DNA from: Nocardioides donggukensis
GTDB taxonomy: Bacteria; Actinomycetota; Actinomycetes; Propionibacteriales; Nocardioidaceae
Direction: 5' to 3'
Length of the DNA stretch: 64,000 bases
NCBI RefSeq assembly: GCF_014842875.1
Contig: NZ_JACYXZ010000001.1
Coordinates: forward strand, 992,001-1,056,000
Each line of letters opens with the position of its first letter. Positions within the stretch are counted from its first letter, which is position 1. The position numbers were made by a program, and so were the translations under genes. The notes below the pieces were generated by a model, which was not told where the DNA came from, searched no databases, and was given only the letters and a program-made list of their open reading frames with translations. Shown in pieces: positions 9,040 through 18,726 of the stretch.

Positions 9040-9455
9040 TGGACCAGCGGATCAGCTTCGTGACGCTGGCGGTGCGCGACCTCGACGCCAGCCGGGCCTT
9101 CTACCTCGACGGCCTCGGCTGGGCGGCGGAGCTGGACGTCCCGGGGGAGGTGCTGATGATCCGGGTCGGGGAGCTGGTCGTGCTCTCCCTGTGGGCCGAG
9201 CGCGGCTTCGAGGCCGAGGTCGGCCCGATCCGGCGTGGCCCCGGCCTGGCGCCGATGACGCTGGCGCACAACGTGGCCACCCGGGAGGAGGTCGACGCCG
9301 TGCTCGCACTGGCCCGGGCGGCCGGCGCGGACCCGGTCTCGGAGCCCGAGGAGCGCGAGTGGGGCGGCTACACCGGCTACTTCGCCGACCCGGACGGCTT
9401 CCGCTGGGAGGTCGCCCAGAACCCGGGGCCCATCGGCTCCTCCGTGCTGCCGTGA
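9039..9455 (+). CDS. VOC (glyoxalase/bleomycin-resistance fold) protein
   Basis: A 138-residue vicinal-oxygen-chelate protein with two beta-alpha-beta-beta-beta modules. The first module begins ISFVTLAVRDLDASRAFY, and the second ends with the family signature GYFADPDGFRWEVAQNP, whose glutamate is a usual metal ligand. The enzymatic role (glyoxalase, dioxygenase or binding protein) cannot be decided. The ATG overlaps the TGA of kynureninase by one base, so the two are translated together. A role in processing a kynureninase product is possible but is only inferred from this coupling. Confidence 0.82.
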   Translation: MDQRISFVTLAVRDLDASRAFYLDGLGWAAELDVPGEVLMIRVGELVVLSLWAERGFEAEVGPIRRGPGLAPMTLAHNVATREEVDAVLALARAAGADPVSEPEEREWGGYTGYFADPDGFRWEVAQNPGPIGSSVLP

Positions 9456-9510
9456 ACCGGCGTGCCTGGCGCCGGCCGGGACGACGTACGGTCGCAGCGG
9501 AGGTGGTCGC

Positions 9511-11403
9511 ATGACCCGGACCGAGCCGTACGGCACCTGGGACTCGCCGATCGACGCGGTCGCGCTCGCCGCGGGGAGCGGCCAGTACGAGCAGGTGCTC
9601 TCGACCGGCGACGCCCTGCTCTTCACCCGCTCCGAGCCCGGGTCCGCCGCGCTGCGCCTGCACCGCTGGACGCCGGAGTCCGGCAGCACCGCCCTGGCTC
9701 CCGGCCTCAACGTCCGCAGCCGCGTGCACGAGTACGGCGGGGGAGCGGTTGCTGCCCGGGGAGACGTGGTCGTCGTGGTCGACTTCGCGGACCAGCGCCT
9801 GCACCGGGTGCACCCGGACGGCGGCACGACCCCGCTCACGCCGGAGACCGGCGCTCGGGTGCGGTTCGCCGACGGGCTGGTCACCGACCACGGGCTGGTC
9901 GTCGTGCGGGAGACCCACGACGAGGGTGGCGTGGCCAACGAGCTGGTGCTGGTGGACCTCGACTCCGGCGCGCAGAGCGTGGTGGTCGGCGACCGCGACT
10001 TCGTGGCGGCACCGCGGCTCGGCGCGGACGGCCGGCTGGCCTGGCTGGCGTGGAACCACCCGGACATGCCGTGGGACGGCGCGGCCGCCTGGACCGGGCG
10101 GCTGGTCGCGGGCGCCCTGCGCGAGGTGACCCGGGTGGCCGGCGGCGACGGGGTCGCCGTCGCCGACCTCGACTGGCTGCCGGACGGCCGCCTCGTCCTG
10201 ACCGAGGACTCGACCGGCTTCTGGGAGGTCGCGATCCACGACCCCGGATCCGGTCAGGTGCGCCGGGTCACCGAGCGTGCGGCCGACCAGGGCAAGCCGC
10301 GGGGCCGCTTCGGGCGCAACGCGCTGGCCGTCGTGGGCTCGTGGCCGGTCGTGGTGACCACCGACCACGCCGTCGACGGGCTCGCGGTGGTCTCCGAGGA
10401 CGGCGGCCGGCGCGAGCTGGCGTGCCCGGCCGTCGCCGTCGGCGGCATCGTCGCGCACGGACCGGAGGCGGTCGTCTCGCTGGGCCTCGACGTCGACGGC
10501 CGAGCCACGATCCGCCGGCACGACCTCGTCGACGGCAGCGTCGAGCTCGTCGACGAGATCCCGCCCGTGGCCGGGGGAGCGGTCGCCGCACCGGTGCCGG
10601 TGACCGTCGACGTCGAGGGCGGCGTGACCCACGCCTTCTTCCACCCGCCGGCCCATGCCGAGGTGTCGGGTCCCGAGGGCGAGGCGCCACCCCTGCTCGT
10701 TTTCATCCACGGCGGGCCCACCGCCCACACGGTGCCGGTGCGCACCGCGGCGATCGGCTTCTGGACCAGCCGGGGCTTCGCCGTGGTCGACGTGAACTAC
10801 CGCGGGTCCTCCGGGTACGGCCGGGCCTACCGCCAGGCGCTCCGCGGCCGGTGGGGCGAGGCCGAGGTCGAGGACGTCATGGCCGTGGCAGCGGACCTGG
10901 CCCGCCGGGGCTGGGTCGACGGCGCCCGGATGGCGATCCGCGGCGGCAGCGCCGGGGGCTTCACCACGCTCGCCGCGCTGACCCGTCCCGAGCACCCGTT
11001 CGCGTGCGGCACCTCGCTGTTCGGCGTGGCCGACCTGGCGGCGCTGGCCGAGCACACCCACAAGTTCGAGTCCCGCTACCTCGACCGGTTGGTGGGCAGG
11101 CTGCCCGAGGACCGGGCGACGTACGAGGAGCGGTCTCCGCTGACCCACGTCGACCGGCTCGGCGTACCGCTCCTCGTGCTGCAGGGGATGGACGACGAGG
11201 TGGTCCCGCCCGCGCAGTCCCAGGTCATCGTCGACGCCGCGGCCCGGCTCGGCGTCCCGCACGCCTACCTGAGGTTCGAGGGGGAGGGGCACGGCTTCCG
11301 GAAGCCGGAGAACATCGTGGCCTGGCACGAGGCCGAGCTGGCGTTCTACGGCGAGGTCATGGGGTTCACCCCGGCGGGGGACCTGCCGACCGTGCTCACC
11401 TGA
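9511..11403 (+). CDS. S9 family prolyl oligopeptidase-type peptidase
   Basis: A 630-residue serine peptidase with an N-terminal beta-propeller (about residues 30-370) and a C-terminal alpha/beta hydrolase domain. The oxyanion segment LLVFIHGGPT leads into the catalytic domain; the nucleophile is in GGSAGG, the acid in GMDDEVVPP and the histidine in GEGHGF. There is no signal peptide, so it probably cleaves short peptides or acyl-peptides in the cytosol. Relatives are annotated dipeptidyl aminopeptidase/acylaminoacyl-peptidase. The ATG has a good GGAGG-type ribosome binding site at 9499-9504, and TACGGT at 9487-9492 is a plausible -10 box, so it may have its own promoter. Confidence 0.9.
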   Translation: MTRTEPYGTWDSPIDAVALAAGSGQYEQVLSTGDALLFTRSEPGSAALRLHRWTPESGSTALAPGLNVRSRVHEYGGGAVAARGDVVVVVDFADQRLHRVHPDGGTTPLTPETGARVRFADGLVTDHGLVVVRETHDEGGVANELVLVDLDSGAQSVVVGDRDFVAAPRLGADGRLAWLAWNHPDMPWDGAAAWTGRLVAGALREVTRVAGGDGVAVADLDWLPDGRLVLTEDSTGFWEVAIHDPGSGQVRRVTERAADQGKPRGRFGRNALAVVGSWPVVVTTDHAVDGLAVVSEDGGRRELACPAVAVGGIVAHGPEAVVSLGLDVDGRATIRRHDLVDGSVELVDEIPPVAGGAVAAPVPVTVDVEGGVTHAFFHPPAHAEVSGPEGEAPPLLVFIHGGPTAHTVPVRTAAIGFWTSRGFAVVDVNYRGSSGYGRAYRQALRGRWGEAEVEDVMAVAADLARRGWVDGARMAIRGGSAGGFTTLAALTRPEHPFACGTSLFGVADLAALAEHTHKFESRYLDRLVGRLPEDRATYEERSPLTHVDRLGVPLLVLQGMDDEVVPPAQSQVIVDAAARLGVPHAYLRFEGEGHGFRKPENIVAWHEAELAFYGEVMGFTPAGDLPTVLT

Positions 11404-11484
11404 GCGGGAGGCGCCCCCACGGGATCGACAGGAACGACGGGTCGGGGTGTGGTCCGGCCCGCGGTCGAGGGGCAGACTGTGCAC

Positions 11485-12141
11485 ATGGACACGGAGGCGC
11501 TGACCGCCCGACAGATCCTCGACGCCGACCTGGCCGACTGGCGACAGCTCGTCGGAGCGATCCAGGCGCGCTACGCCACCGGCGACTTCGGCACCGGCCT
11601 GGAGCTGGTGAATCGGATCGGCGCGGCCGCCGAGGAGTCCAACCATCATCCCGACCTCGACCTGCGCTACGGGAGCCTGGACGTGCGGCTGCTCAGTCAC
11701 GACGTGCACGGGCTCACCCGGCGCGACGTCGACCTGGCCCGCCGGATCACCGCCCTCGCCGCGGAGGTCGGGGCCAGGCCGGAGCCGCTGTCGGTGTCGC
11801 GGGTCGAGCTGGCCCTCGACGCCACGGACCCGGCGGCGCTCAAGCCGTTCTGGCGGGCGGTGCTCGGGCTCCTGGACCACCCGGGTGCCGACGACGAGCT
11901 GATCGACCCCGACGGGCGGCTGCCGACCCTGTGGTTCCAGGCGACGACGGCGCACGAGGAGCCGCGGCAGCGGTTCCACGTCGCCGTCCACGTCGCCCAC
12001 GACGTCGCCGAGCAGCGGGTTGCCGAGGCGCTCGCCGCTGGTGGCAGGATGGTCAGTGACGCGGAGGCCCCGCTCTTCTGGGTGCTGGCGGACGCCGAGG
12101 GCAATCAGGCGTGCGTGTGCACCCAGCTGGACCGAGGATGA
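11485..12141 (+). CDS. Pterin-4a-carbinolamine dehydratase-like domain fused to VOC domain
   Basis: A 218-residue two-domain protein. Residues about 1-95 match the pterin-4a-carbinolamine dehydratase (PCD/DCoH) family, with the catalytic ESNHHPDLDLRYG motif. Residues about 105-215 form a VOC-like domain (VSRVELALDATDP opening, FWVLADAEGN near the end). PCD recycles the hydroxytetrahydrobiopterin formed by aromatic amino-acid hydroxylases, but no such hydroxylase is in the window. The start was set at ATG 11485 because an upstream in-frame GTG adds residues outside the domain. CAGACT six bases before this ATG could be a leaderless -10. The fusion is known to me from other actinobacteria; its biological role is not. 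Confidence 0.8.
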   Translation: MDTEALTARQILDADLADWRQLVGAIQARYATGDFGTGLELVNRIGAAAEESNHHPDLDLRYGSLDVRLLSHDVHGLTRRDVDLARRITALAAEVGARPEPLSVSRVELALDATDPAALKPFWRAVLGLLDHPGADDELIDPDGRLPTLWFQATTAHEEPRQRFHVAVHVAHDVAEQRVAEALAAGGRMVSDAEAPLFWVLADAEGNQACVCTQLDRG

Positions 12142-12191
12142 CCGTGATGTGAGACCGCAATACCAATATATGGGACGGCTGTCACACTTGC

Positions 12192-12228
12192 TTGACGCCG
12201 GAGGACCCCGGCGGCGACCGTAGGCGCA
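12192..12228 (+). promoter_or_regulatory. Promoter of the ilvB leader (leaderless)
   Basis: TTGACG at 12192-12197 and GACCGT at 12216-12221 are separated by 18 bases. The -10 keeps the conserved A2 and T6. The predicted start of transcription is the A of the leader peptide ATG at 12228, so the leader would be translated from a leaderless mRNA. Confidence 0.65.
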
Positions 12229-12281
12229 TGCGCACCGAGAGCTCTCGTCGACTCCTCGTACGCACGCGACGCGTGAGCTGA
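12228..12281 (+). CDS. ilvB leader peptide (17 aa)
   Basis: The short frame encodes MRTESSRRLLVRTRRVS and ends in TGA. It contains adjacent Leu-Leu-Val codons plus a later Val within 17 codons, the composition expected of a branched-chain attenuator leader. It starts at the predicted transcription start, has no ribosome binding site, and is followed 28 bases later by a hairpin with a U run. Actinobacterial ilvB leaders of similar form are known in Streptomyces and Corynebacterium. Ribosome stalling at LLV when charged Leu or Val tRNA is scarce should favour read-through into ilvB. The peptide itself probably has no function. Confidence 0.7.
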   Translation: MRTESSRRLLVRTRRVS

Positions 12282-12309
12282 GACGACACGTCTCGACCGC
12301 CCACGCGTC

Positions 12310-12343
12310 CTCCCCTCGTAGCCGTCAGGCCGGGGGGTTTTTT
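12310..12343 (+). terminator. Attenuator terminator before ilvB
   Basis: CTCCCC at 12310-12315 pairs with GGGGGG at 12332-12337, with an inner GCC/GGC pairing, followed directly by six T (12338-12343). It lies between the leader peptide and ilvB, where it can stop transcription when branched-chain amino acids are plentiful. Confidence 0.7.
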
Positions 12344-12379
12344 GTTGGCAGAGCGAACACCGAACGGAACAGGTGAGGA

Positions 12380-14140
12380 ATGAGCGAGCAGGGCAGCGAC
12401 GGGACCCAGGTGACCGGCGCCCAGAGCCTGGTCCGGGCGCTCGAGTGCGCCGGCGCCGAGAACATCTTCGGCATCCCCGGCGGGGCGATCCTCCCCGCCT
12501 ACGACCCCCTCTTCGACTCCTCGATCCGGCACATCCTGGTCCGCCACGAGCAGGGCGCCGGCCACGCCGCCCAGGGGTACGCCGCGGCCACGGGCCGGGT
12601 CGGGGTCTGCATGGCCACCTCCGGCCCGGGCGCGACCAACCTGGTCACGCCGCTCGCCGACGCGCACATGGACTCGGTGCCGATGGTGGCCGTGACCGGC
12701 CAGGTCGGCGCCTCGATGATCGGCACCGATGCCTTCCAGGAGGCCGACATCCGCGGCATCACGATGCCGATCACCAAGCACAACTTCCTGGTCACCGACC
12801 CGGCCGAGATCCCCCGCACCGTCGCCGAGGCGTTCTACCTCGCCCGGACCGGCCGCCCGGGACCGGTGCTGGTGGACGTGGCCAAGTCGGCGCTGCAGGC
12901 CATGACCACCTTCGCCTGGCCCACCGAGCTCAACCTGCCCGGCTACCGCCCCGTGACCCGCCCGCACAGCAAGCAGATCCGCGAGGCCACCCGGCTCGTC
13001 CTCGAGGCCCGGCGGCCGGTGCTCTACGTCGGCGGCGGCGTGATCCGGGCACGGGCGGCCCAGGAGCTGCGCCGGCTCGCCGAGGCGACCGGGATCCCCG
13101 TCGTGACCACGCTGATGGCCCGCGGGGCCTTCCCCGACAGCCACCCCCAGCACCTCGGCATGCCCGGCATGCACGGCACGGTGGCCGCCGTGGCCGGCCT
13201 GCAGAAGAGCGACCTGATCATCAGCCTCGGCGCCCGCTTCGACGACCGGGTCACCGGCAACCTCGACTCCTTCGCCCCGAACGCCCAGGTGATCCACGCC
13301 GACATCGACCCCGCCGAGATCGGCAAGAACCGGCACGCGGACGTGCCGATCGTGGGGGACTGCCGCGAGGTGATCTCCGATCTGGTGACCGCGCTGCAGG
13401 CCGAGGCCGACCAGGGTCGCCAAGGGGACTACGAGGCCTGGGTCGGGTTCCTGGCCGGCATCAAGAAGAGCTACCCCCTGGCGTACGACGCGCCCACGGA
13501 CGGCTCGCTGGCGCCGCAGCACGTCATCGAGCGGCTCGGCGCGATCTCCGGGCCCGAGACGGTGTTCACCTCGGGCGTCGGCCAGCACCAGATGTGGGCG
13601 GCCCACTTCATCGGCTACGAGCACCCCAACACGTGGATCAACTCCGGCGGGCTCGGCACGATGGGCTTCTCCGTGCCGGCCGCCATGGGTGCCAAGGTCG
13701 GTCGTCCCGACGCGACCGTGTGGTCGATCGACGGCGACGGCTGCTTCCAGATGACCAACCAGGAGCTCGCCACCTGCGCGATCGAGGGGATCCCGATCAA
13801 GGTCGCGGTGATCAACAACGAGTCGCTCGGCATGGTCCGGCAGTGGCAGACGCTGTTCTACAACGAGCGCTACTCCAGCACCGACCTGCACAGCAAGCGG
13901 ATCCCCGACTTCGTGAAGCTGGCCGAGGCCTACGGCTGCGTCGGCCTGGCCTGCGACTCGCCGGACGACGTCGACGGCATCATCGAGAAGGCGATGGAGA
14001 TCGACGACCTGCCGGTGGTCGTGGACTTCCGCGTGCACCGCGACGCGATGGTGTGGCCGATGGTGGCCGCCGGCACCAGCAACGACGACATCAAGTACGC
14101 CCGGGACCTGGCGCCGGAGTTCGAGGAGGACGACCTGTGA
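12380..14140 (+). CDS. ilvB: Acetolactate synthase large (catalytic) subunit
   Basis: The ThDP-dependent enzyme condenses two pyruvates, or pyruvate and 2-ketobutyrate, in the first shared step of branched-chain amino-acid synthesis. It is 586 residues. The catalytic glutamate is in [14 protein letters not shown] (about residue 57). The FAD/central domain spans about 200-340. The C-terminal ThDP-binding motif runs from [15 protein letters not shown] to the paired asparagines of VAVINN. The ATG at 12380 has an AGGTGAGGA ribosome binding site. ilvN overlaps its stop by 4 bases and ilvC follows, so ilvBNC is one operon. The leader peptide and terminator upstream indicate attenuation control. A paralogue such as a pyruvate oxidase is ruled out by the ilvN partner. 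Confidence 0.97.
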   Translation: MSEQGSDGTQVTGAQSLVRALECAGAENIFGIPGGAILPAYDPLFDSSIRHILVRHEQGAGHAAQGYAAATGRVGVCMATSGPGATNLVTPLADAHMDSVPMVAVTGQVGASMIGTDAFQEADIRGITMPITKHNFLVTDPAEIPRTVAEAFYLARTGRPGPVLVDVAKSALQAMTTFAWPTELNLPGYRPVTRPHSKQIREATRLVLEARRPVLYVGGGVIRARAAQELRRLAEATGIPVVTTLMARGAFPDSHPQHLGMPGMHGTVAAVAGLQKSDLIISLGARFDDRVTGNLDSFAPNAQVIHADIDPAEIGKNRHADVPIVGDCREVISDLVTALQAEADQGRQGDYEAWVGFLAGIKKSYPLAYDAPTDGSLAPQHVIERLGAISGPETVFTSGVGQHQMWAAHFIGYEHPNTWINSGGLGTMGFSVPAAMGAKVGRPDATVWSIDGDGCFQMTNQELATCAIEGIPIKVAVINNESLGMVRQWQTLFYNERYSSTDLHSKRIPDFVKLAEAYGCVGLACDSPDDVDGIIEKAMEIDDLPVVVDFRVHRDAMVWPMVAAGTSNDDIKYARDLAPEFEEDDL

Positions 14141-14676
14141 GCAGGCACACCCTGTCGGTGCTGGTCGAGAACAAGCCCGGCGTGCTGGCCCGGATCGCCG
14201 GGCTGTTCAGCCGGCGCGGGTTCAACATCCACAGCCTGGCCGTCGGCCCCACCGAGCACCCCGAGATCTCCCGCATGACGATCGTCGTCAACGTCGAGGA
14301 CTCCCCGCTCGAGCAGGTCACCAAGCAGCTCAACAAGCTGGTCGAGGTGATCAAGATCGTCGAGCTGGACGGTCCGGCGTCGATCACCAGGGAGCTGCTG
14401 CTGGTCAAGGTCAAGGCCGACGCCGCAACTCGCGGCCAGGTCCTCGACGCCGTCCAGCTGTTCCGGGCCAAGGTCGTCGACGTGGCACCGGACGCGGTCA
14501 CGATCGAGATCACCGGCAACGCCGACAAGCTCGCCGACTTCCTCAAGGTCCTCGAGCCGTTCGGCGTCCGGGAGCTCGTCCAGTCCGGGATGGTCGCGGT
14601 CGGGCGGGGCTCGCGCTCGATCAGCGAGCGCACGCTGCGCCCGGTCGCCGTCCCCGCGCCCCCGTCGGCGATCTGA
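14137..14676 (+). CDS. ilvN: Acetolactate synthase small (regulatory) subunit
   Basis: IlvN carries the valine-binding ACT domain that gives feedback inhibition of IlvB and raises its activity. The 179-residue protein has the typical start [20 protein letters not shown] followed by [14 protein letters not shown]-terminal ALS_ss_C domain spans about residues 85-165. The GTG start overlaps the ilvB TGA in a GTGA junction, which couples translation and keeps subunit ratios. Length and motifs match the actinobacterial form. It is followed 80 bases later by ilvC. Confidence 0.97.
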   Translation: MSRHTLSVLVENKPGVLARIAGLFSRRGFNIHSLAVGPTEHPEISRMTIVVNVEDSPLEQVTKQLNKLVEVIKIVELDGPASITRELLLVKVKADAATRGQVLDAVQLFRAKVVDVAPDAVTIEITGNADKLADFLKVLEPFGVRELVQSGMVAVGRGSRSISERTLRPVAVPAPPSAI

Positions 14677-14744
14677 CCCACCCGACACCTCGCACCACAC
14701 CACACCCCACCACCGAGATCCGTTGCACCAGACCACCAACGTGA

Positions 14745-15785
<1,041 letters not shown>

Positions 15786-15809
15786 CCCTCTGACCCGAGG
15801 TCCCCGTCC

Positions 15810-15823
15810 TACACTGCTGGCCG
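15810..15823 (+). promoter_or_regulatory. -10 box of a leaderless promoter for the sensor kinase
   Basis: TACACT at 15810-15815 lies 7 bases before the GTG start of the histidine kinase, with no ribosome binding site between. This fits a leaderless transcript that begins at or one base before the start codon. A -35 box is not clear. Confidence 0.45.
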
Positions 15824-18018
15824 TGGTCACTGTCGAGCACCATCAGGTCGCGGCGGGGCGATCCCGGTGGATCCCGGTCGCCGCGGCCGGGACGGTGGTG
15901 CTGGTGTCCGCGCTGGTGCTGGTCGGCTGGGCGCTCGACGTCACGGTGCTGACCTCGGTGCTGCCGGGCTACACCTCGATGAAGGTGAACACGGCCCTGT
16001 GCTTCCTGCTGCTGGGATCGGCGGCCGCCGTCGCCCTGCTCGACGGGCGGCGCGGCACGGGCCGGTCGGGCCTGCCGGCCCGGTGGGGCTGGTCGGGCTG
16101 GGCGGGCTGGGCGGCTGGGGCCGTCGTCGCCGTCACCGCGCTCACCCTCGTCGAGTACCTCGCGGGCGTCGACCTCGGGATCGACGAGCTCCTGGTCACC
16201 GACTCCGGGTCGGTCGGCAACAACCCGCCCGGGCGGATGGCGCCCACCTCGGCGATCGCGCTGCTGTTCTCCGGCCTGGCGCTGCTGGCCGGGTGGCGTG
16301 GCTGGTGGCGCGGCACGGGGTGGCTGCTGGTGGTGCCCGCGCTGCTCGGCGGGGTGGCGATCCTGGGCTACGCCTACGACGTCGAGCAGCTCTACGCGGT
16401 GGCCGCGTTCGCCACCATGGCGGTGCACACCTCCGTCCTGCTGGTGCTCACCGCGCTGGCGGTCGGGGCGCTGGTCCCCGGCGGGCTGGTGACCTGGCTG
16501 CTGGCCGACCGGGGACCGGGCGCGGCGCTGGTGCGACGGCTCGCCCCGGTGGCCCTCGGGTTCTTCCCGCTGCTCGGCTTCGTGCGGCTCCGGCTGGGGG
16601 AGTCCGGCCTGTTCGGCGAGCGCTTCGGCATCGCGCTGACGGTGACGCTGGCGGCGGTGGCGGTGCTGGCGGTCGCCGTCCACACCGCCCGGCGGCTCGA
16701 CCTGGCAGTCGAGCGTCAGGACACGGCCCAGGCCGAGCTGCGCCGTGTGAACCAGGTCCTGGAGGAGCGGCGGGACGCGGAGTGGCGACGCGCCGAGGAG
16801 CTCAGCAGGAGCCTGGACCGGGAGCGGGAGCTGTTCTCGCGGTCGATCGCCAAGCTCGACGACCTGGTCTGGACGATGGAGGTCGCCGCCGACGGGTCGA
16901 TGGACCTCGTCTACACCAGCCCCAACGCCGAGGGCCTCTTCGGGGGAGCACTCCCGGAGGAGATGTCCTCGATGTTCGTGGCCGCGAACCAGCTGATCCA
17001 CCCGGAGGACGCCGCCCGCTACGAGGAGTTCCTGGCGCGGATCGCCCGCGGCGGGCCGTCGGAGGCGGAGCTGCGGTTCGTCGGCTTCGACGGCGTCACC
17101 CGCTGGATCTGGACCCGCGGCATGCCCCGGGTCGAGGGGGAGCGCCACTTCTTCGACGGCATCTCGACCAACGTCACCGAGCGTCGCGCGATCGCCGAGC
17201 AGCGCGAGCAGCTGCTGGCCCTGGAGCGGCAGCAGGTCGAGGCGCTCAGCGAGAGCCAGCAGCTGCGCGACGAGTTCGTGGCGCTGGCCGGGCACGAGAT
17301 GCGCACGCCGATGGCGGCGATCCTGGGGTACGCCGAGCTGCTCATGGACGACCCTGACCTCACCGCGGCGCAGCGCACCTTCCTCGCGATCATCGAGCGT
17401 CGCTCGCGGGACCTGACCGAGCTCGTCGACGACTTCTTCGACCTGGCCCGGCTGAACTCCGGCATCACCACGCTCGACCTGGTCCGGCTGGACCTGCGGA
17501 GCGTGGTCGAGGAGGCCGTGGAGGCCCAGCGCCTGCAGGTGCAGGAGAAGGGCCTGGAGATCGACACCGAGCTCGCTCCGGCCTGGGTGGACGGCGACGC
17601 CGGACGGCTGCGTCAGGTGGTGGACAACCTGCTGTCCAACGCCGTGAAATTCACGCCGACCGGGGGGCATCTCCGGGTCTCGGTGACGCCCAACGGTCGG
17701 GAGGTGGTGGTGGCGGTGGCCGACGACGGGATCGGCATCTCCGAGGAGCAGCTGCCCTACATCTTCGACCACCTCTTCCGCGCCGCCACCGCCAAGCAGC
17801 ACGGCATCCCCGGCACCGGGCTCGGCCTCTCGATCACCAAGGCCCTCGTGCTGGCCCACGGCGGCCAGATCGTCGCCGAGTCCCGCCCCGGGGGTGGGAG
17901 CCGGTTCGTGATCACCCTCCCGCTCGCTGGGCCGGGCACCGGGTCGGGCACGGGATCGGGCACGGCATCCCCGTCCGGGGGAACAGAGAACGCCCGGCCG
18001 GTGTTGGGCAGCACGTGA
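15823..18018 (+). CDS. Membrane sensor histidine kinase with PAS domain (orphan)
   Basis: A 731-residue inner-membrane kinase. The N-terminal 290 residues hold about eight hydrophobic segments with a periplasmic-type loop (GVDLGIDELLVTDSG...NNPPGRMAPTSA) seen in multi-TM sensor modules. A coiled linker follows, then a PAS domain (about 335-455), HisKA with His491 in AGHEMRTPM, and HATPase_c with N box DNLLSNAVKFTP, G1 DDGIGI and G2 GTGLGLSI. The tail is a GSGTG low-complexity stretch encoded by imperfect 12-base repeats. No response regulator is adjacent, so its target is unknown. The stop overlaps the GTG of the FrnE-like gene (GTGA), suggesting a thiol-redox link that is only inferred. Confidence 0.9.
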   Translation: MVTVEHHQVAAGRSRWIPVAAAGTVVLVSALVLVGWALDVTVLTSVLPGYTSMKVNTALCFLLLGSAAAVALLDGRRGTGRSGLPARWGWSGWAGWAAGAVVAVTALTLVEYLAGVDLGIDELLVTDSGSVGNNPPGRMAPTSAIALLFSGLALLAGWRGWWRGTGWLLVVPALLGGVAILGYAYDVEQLYAVAAFATMAVHTSVLLVLTALAVGALVPGGLVTWLLADRGPGAALVRRLAPVALGFFPLLGFVRLRLGESGLFGERFGIALTVTLAAVAVLAVAVHTARRLDLAVERQDTAQAELRRVNQVLEERRDAEWRRAEELSRSLDRERELFSRSIAKLDDLVWTMEVAADGSMDLVYTSPNAEGLFGGALPEEMSSMFVAANQLIHPEDAARYEEFLARIARGGPSEAELRFVGFDGVTRWIWTRGMPRVEGERHFFDGISTNVTERRAIAEQREQLLALERQQVEALSESQQLRDEFVALAGHEMRTPMAAILGYAELLMDDPDLTAAQRTFLAIIERRSRDLTELVDDFFDLARLNSGITTLDLVRLDLRSVVEEAVEAQRLQVQEKGLEIDTELAPAWVDGDAGRLRQVVDNLLSNAVKFTPTGGHLRVSVTPNGREVVVAVADDGIGISEEQLPYIFDHLFRAATAKQHGIPGTGLGLSITKALVLAHGGQIVAESRPGGGSRFVITLPLAGPGTGSGTGSGTASPSGGTENARPVLGST

Positions 18019-18722
18019 GAATCGAAGTCTGGTCCGACATCGTCTGCCCGTGGTGCTACATCGGCAAGCGCCGCCTCGAGCGCGCCCTCGGGTCCTTCCC
18101 GCACCGGGGCCGGGTCGAGGTGGTCTGGCGCTCGTTCCAGCTCGACCCTGGAGCCCCGGCGCAGGCGCGCGAGCCGCTCGCCGAGCACCTCGGCCGCAAG
18201 TACGGCGGCGGCGAGCCGGCGGGACTGAGGATGATCGACCAGATGGAGGCCGTGGCGGCCGAGGAGGGCCTGCTCTACCGGCTGCGCGGCGCGCAGCCGG
18301 TCAACAGCCTCGACGCCCACCGGCTGCTGCACCTCGCCCTCGAGGACGGCGCCGACCGGCAGGACACGCTCAAGGAGGGGCTGCTCGAGGCGTACCTGAT
18401 GGACGAGGCCGACGTCGCCGATGCCGCGACCCTCACCGAGGTGGCCGTGGCGGCCGGGCTGGACCGCAGCCGGGTCGAGCGGGTGCTGGCCGGGGACGAC
18501 TTCCGCGACGCGGTCCACCACGACATCGAGCGCGCCCAGGCCTACGGGGCCGGCGGCGTGCCGTTCTTCGTCGTCGACGAGCGGTACGCCGTCTCCGGCG
18601 CCCAGCCGGCGGAGGTGTTCACCCAACTGCTCGAGCGGGCGTGGGCCGATGCGCACCCGTCCCTCGAGGTCGTCGGCGCCCCCGACGGTGACCGGTGCGG
18701 CCCGGACGGGTGCGTGAGCTGA
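18015..18722 (+). CDS. DsbA/FrnE-family dithiol oxidoreductase
   Basis: A 235-residue thioredoxin-fold protein with an inserted helical domain, matching the FrnE branch of the DsbA family. The redox motif CPWC is at residues 12-15 in SDIVCPWCYIGKRRL, and the cis-proline segment is GAGGVPFFVVDERYAVSGAQP. There is no signal peptide, so it acts in the cytosol, where FrnE proteins behave as disulfide isomerases or polyketide-related oxidoreductases. A second cysteine pair occurs at the C-terminus in DRCGPDGC. Translation is coupled to the preceding sensor kinase through a GTGA overlap. The gene after it starts 5 bases beyond its stop. Confidence 0.9.
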   Translation: MRIEVWSDIVCPWCYIGKRRLERALGSFPHRGRVEVVWRSFQLDPGAPAQAREPLAEHLGRKYGGGEPAGLRMIDQMEAVAAEEGLLYRLRGAQPVNSLDAHRLLHLALEDGADRQDTLKEGLLEAYLMDEADVADAATLTEVAVAAGLDRSRVERVLAGDDFRDAVHHDIERAQAYGAGGVPFFVVDERYAVSGAQPAEVFTQLLERAWADAHPSLEVVGAPDGDRCGPDGCVS

Positions 18723-18726
18723 CCCG

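Noticed and set aside
9052..12000. A 982-codon minus-strand frame antisense to the VOC, S9 peptidase and PCD-VOC genes
   Set aside because: Same GC artefact; low-complexity Arg/Pro/Gly composition and no start or neighbour support.
15823..18018. A hybrid kinase or adjacent response regulator for the sensor kinase
   Set aside because: No receiver domain or REC-type protein is encoded in the gene or its neighbours.
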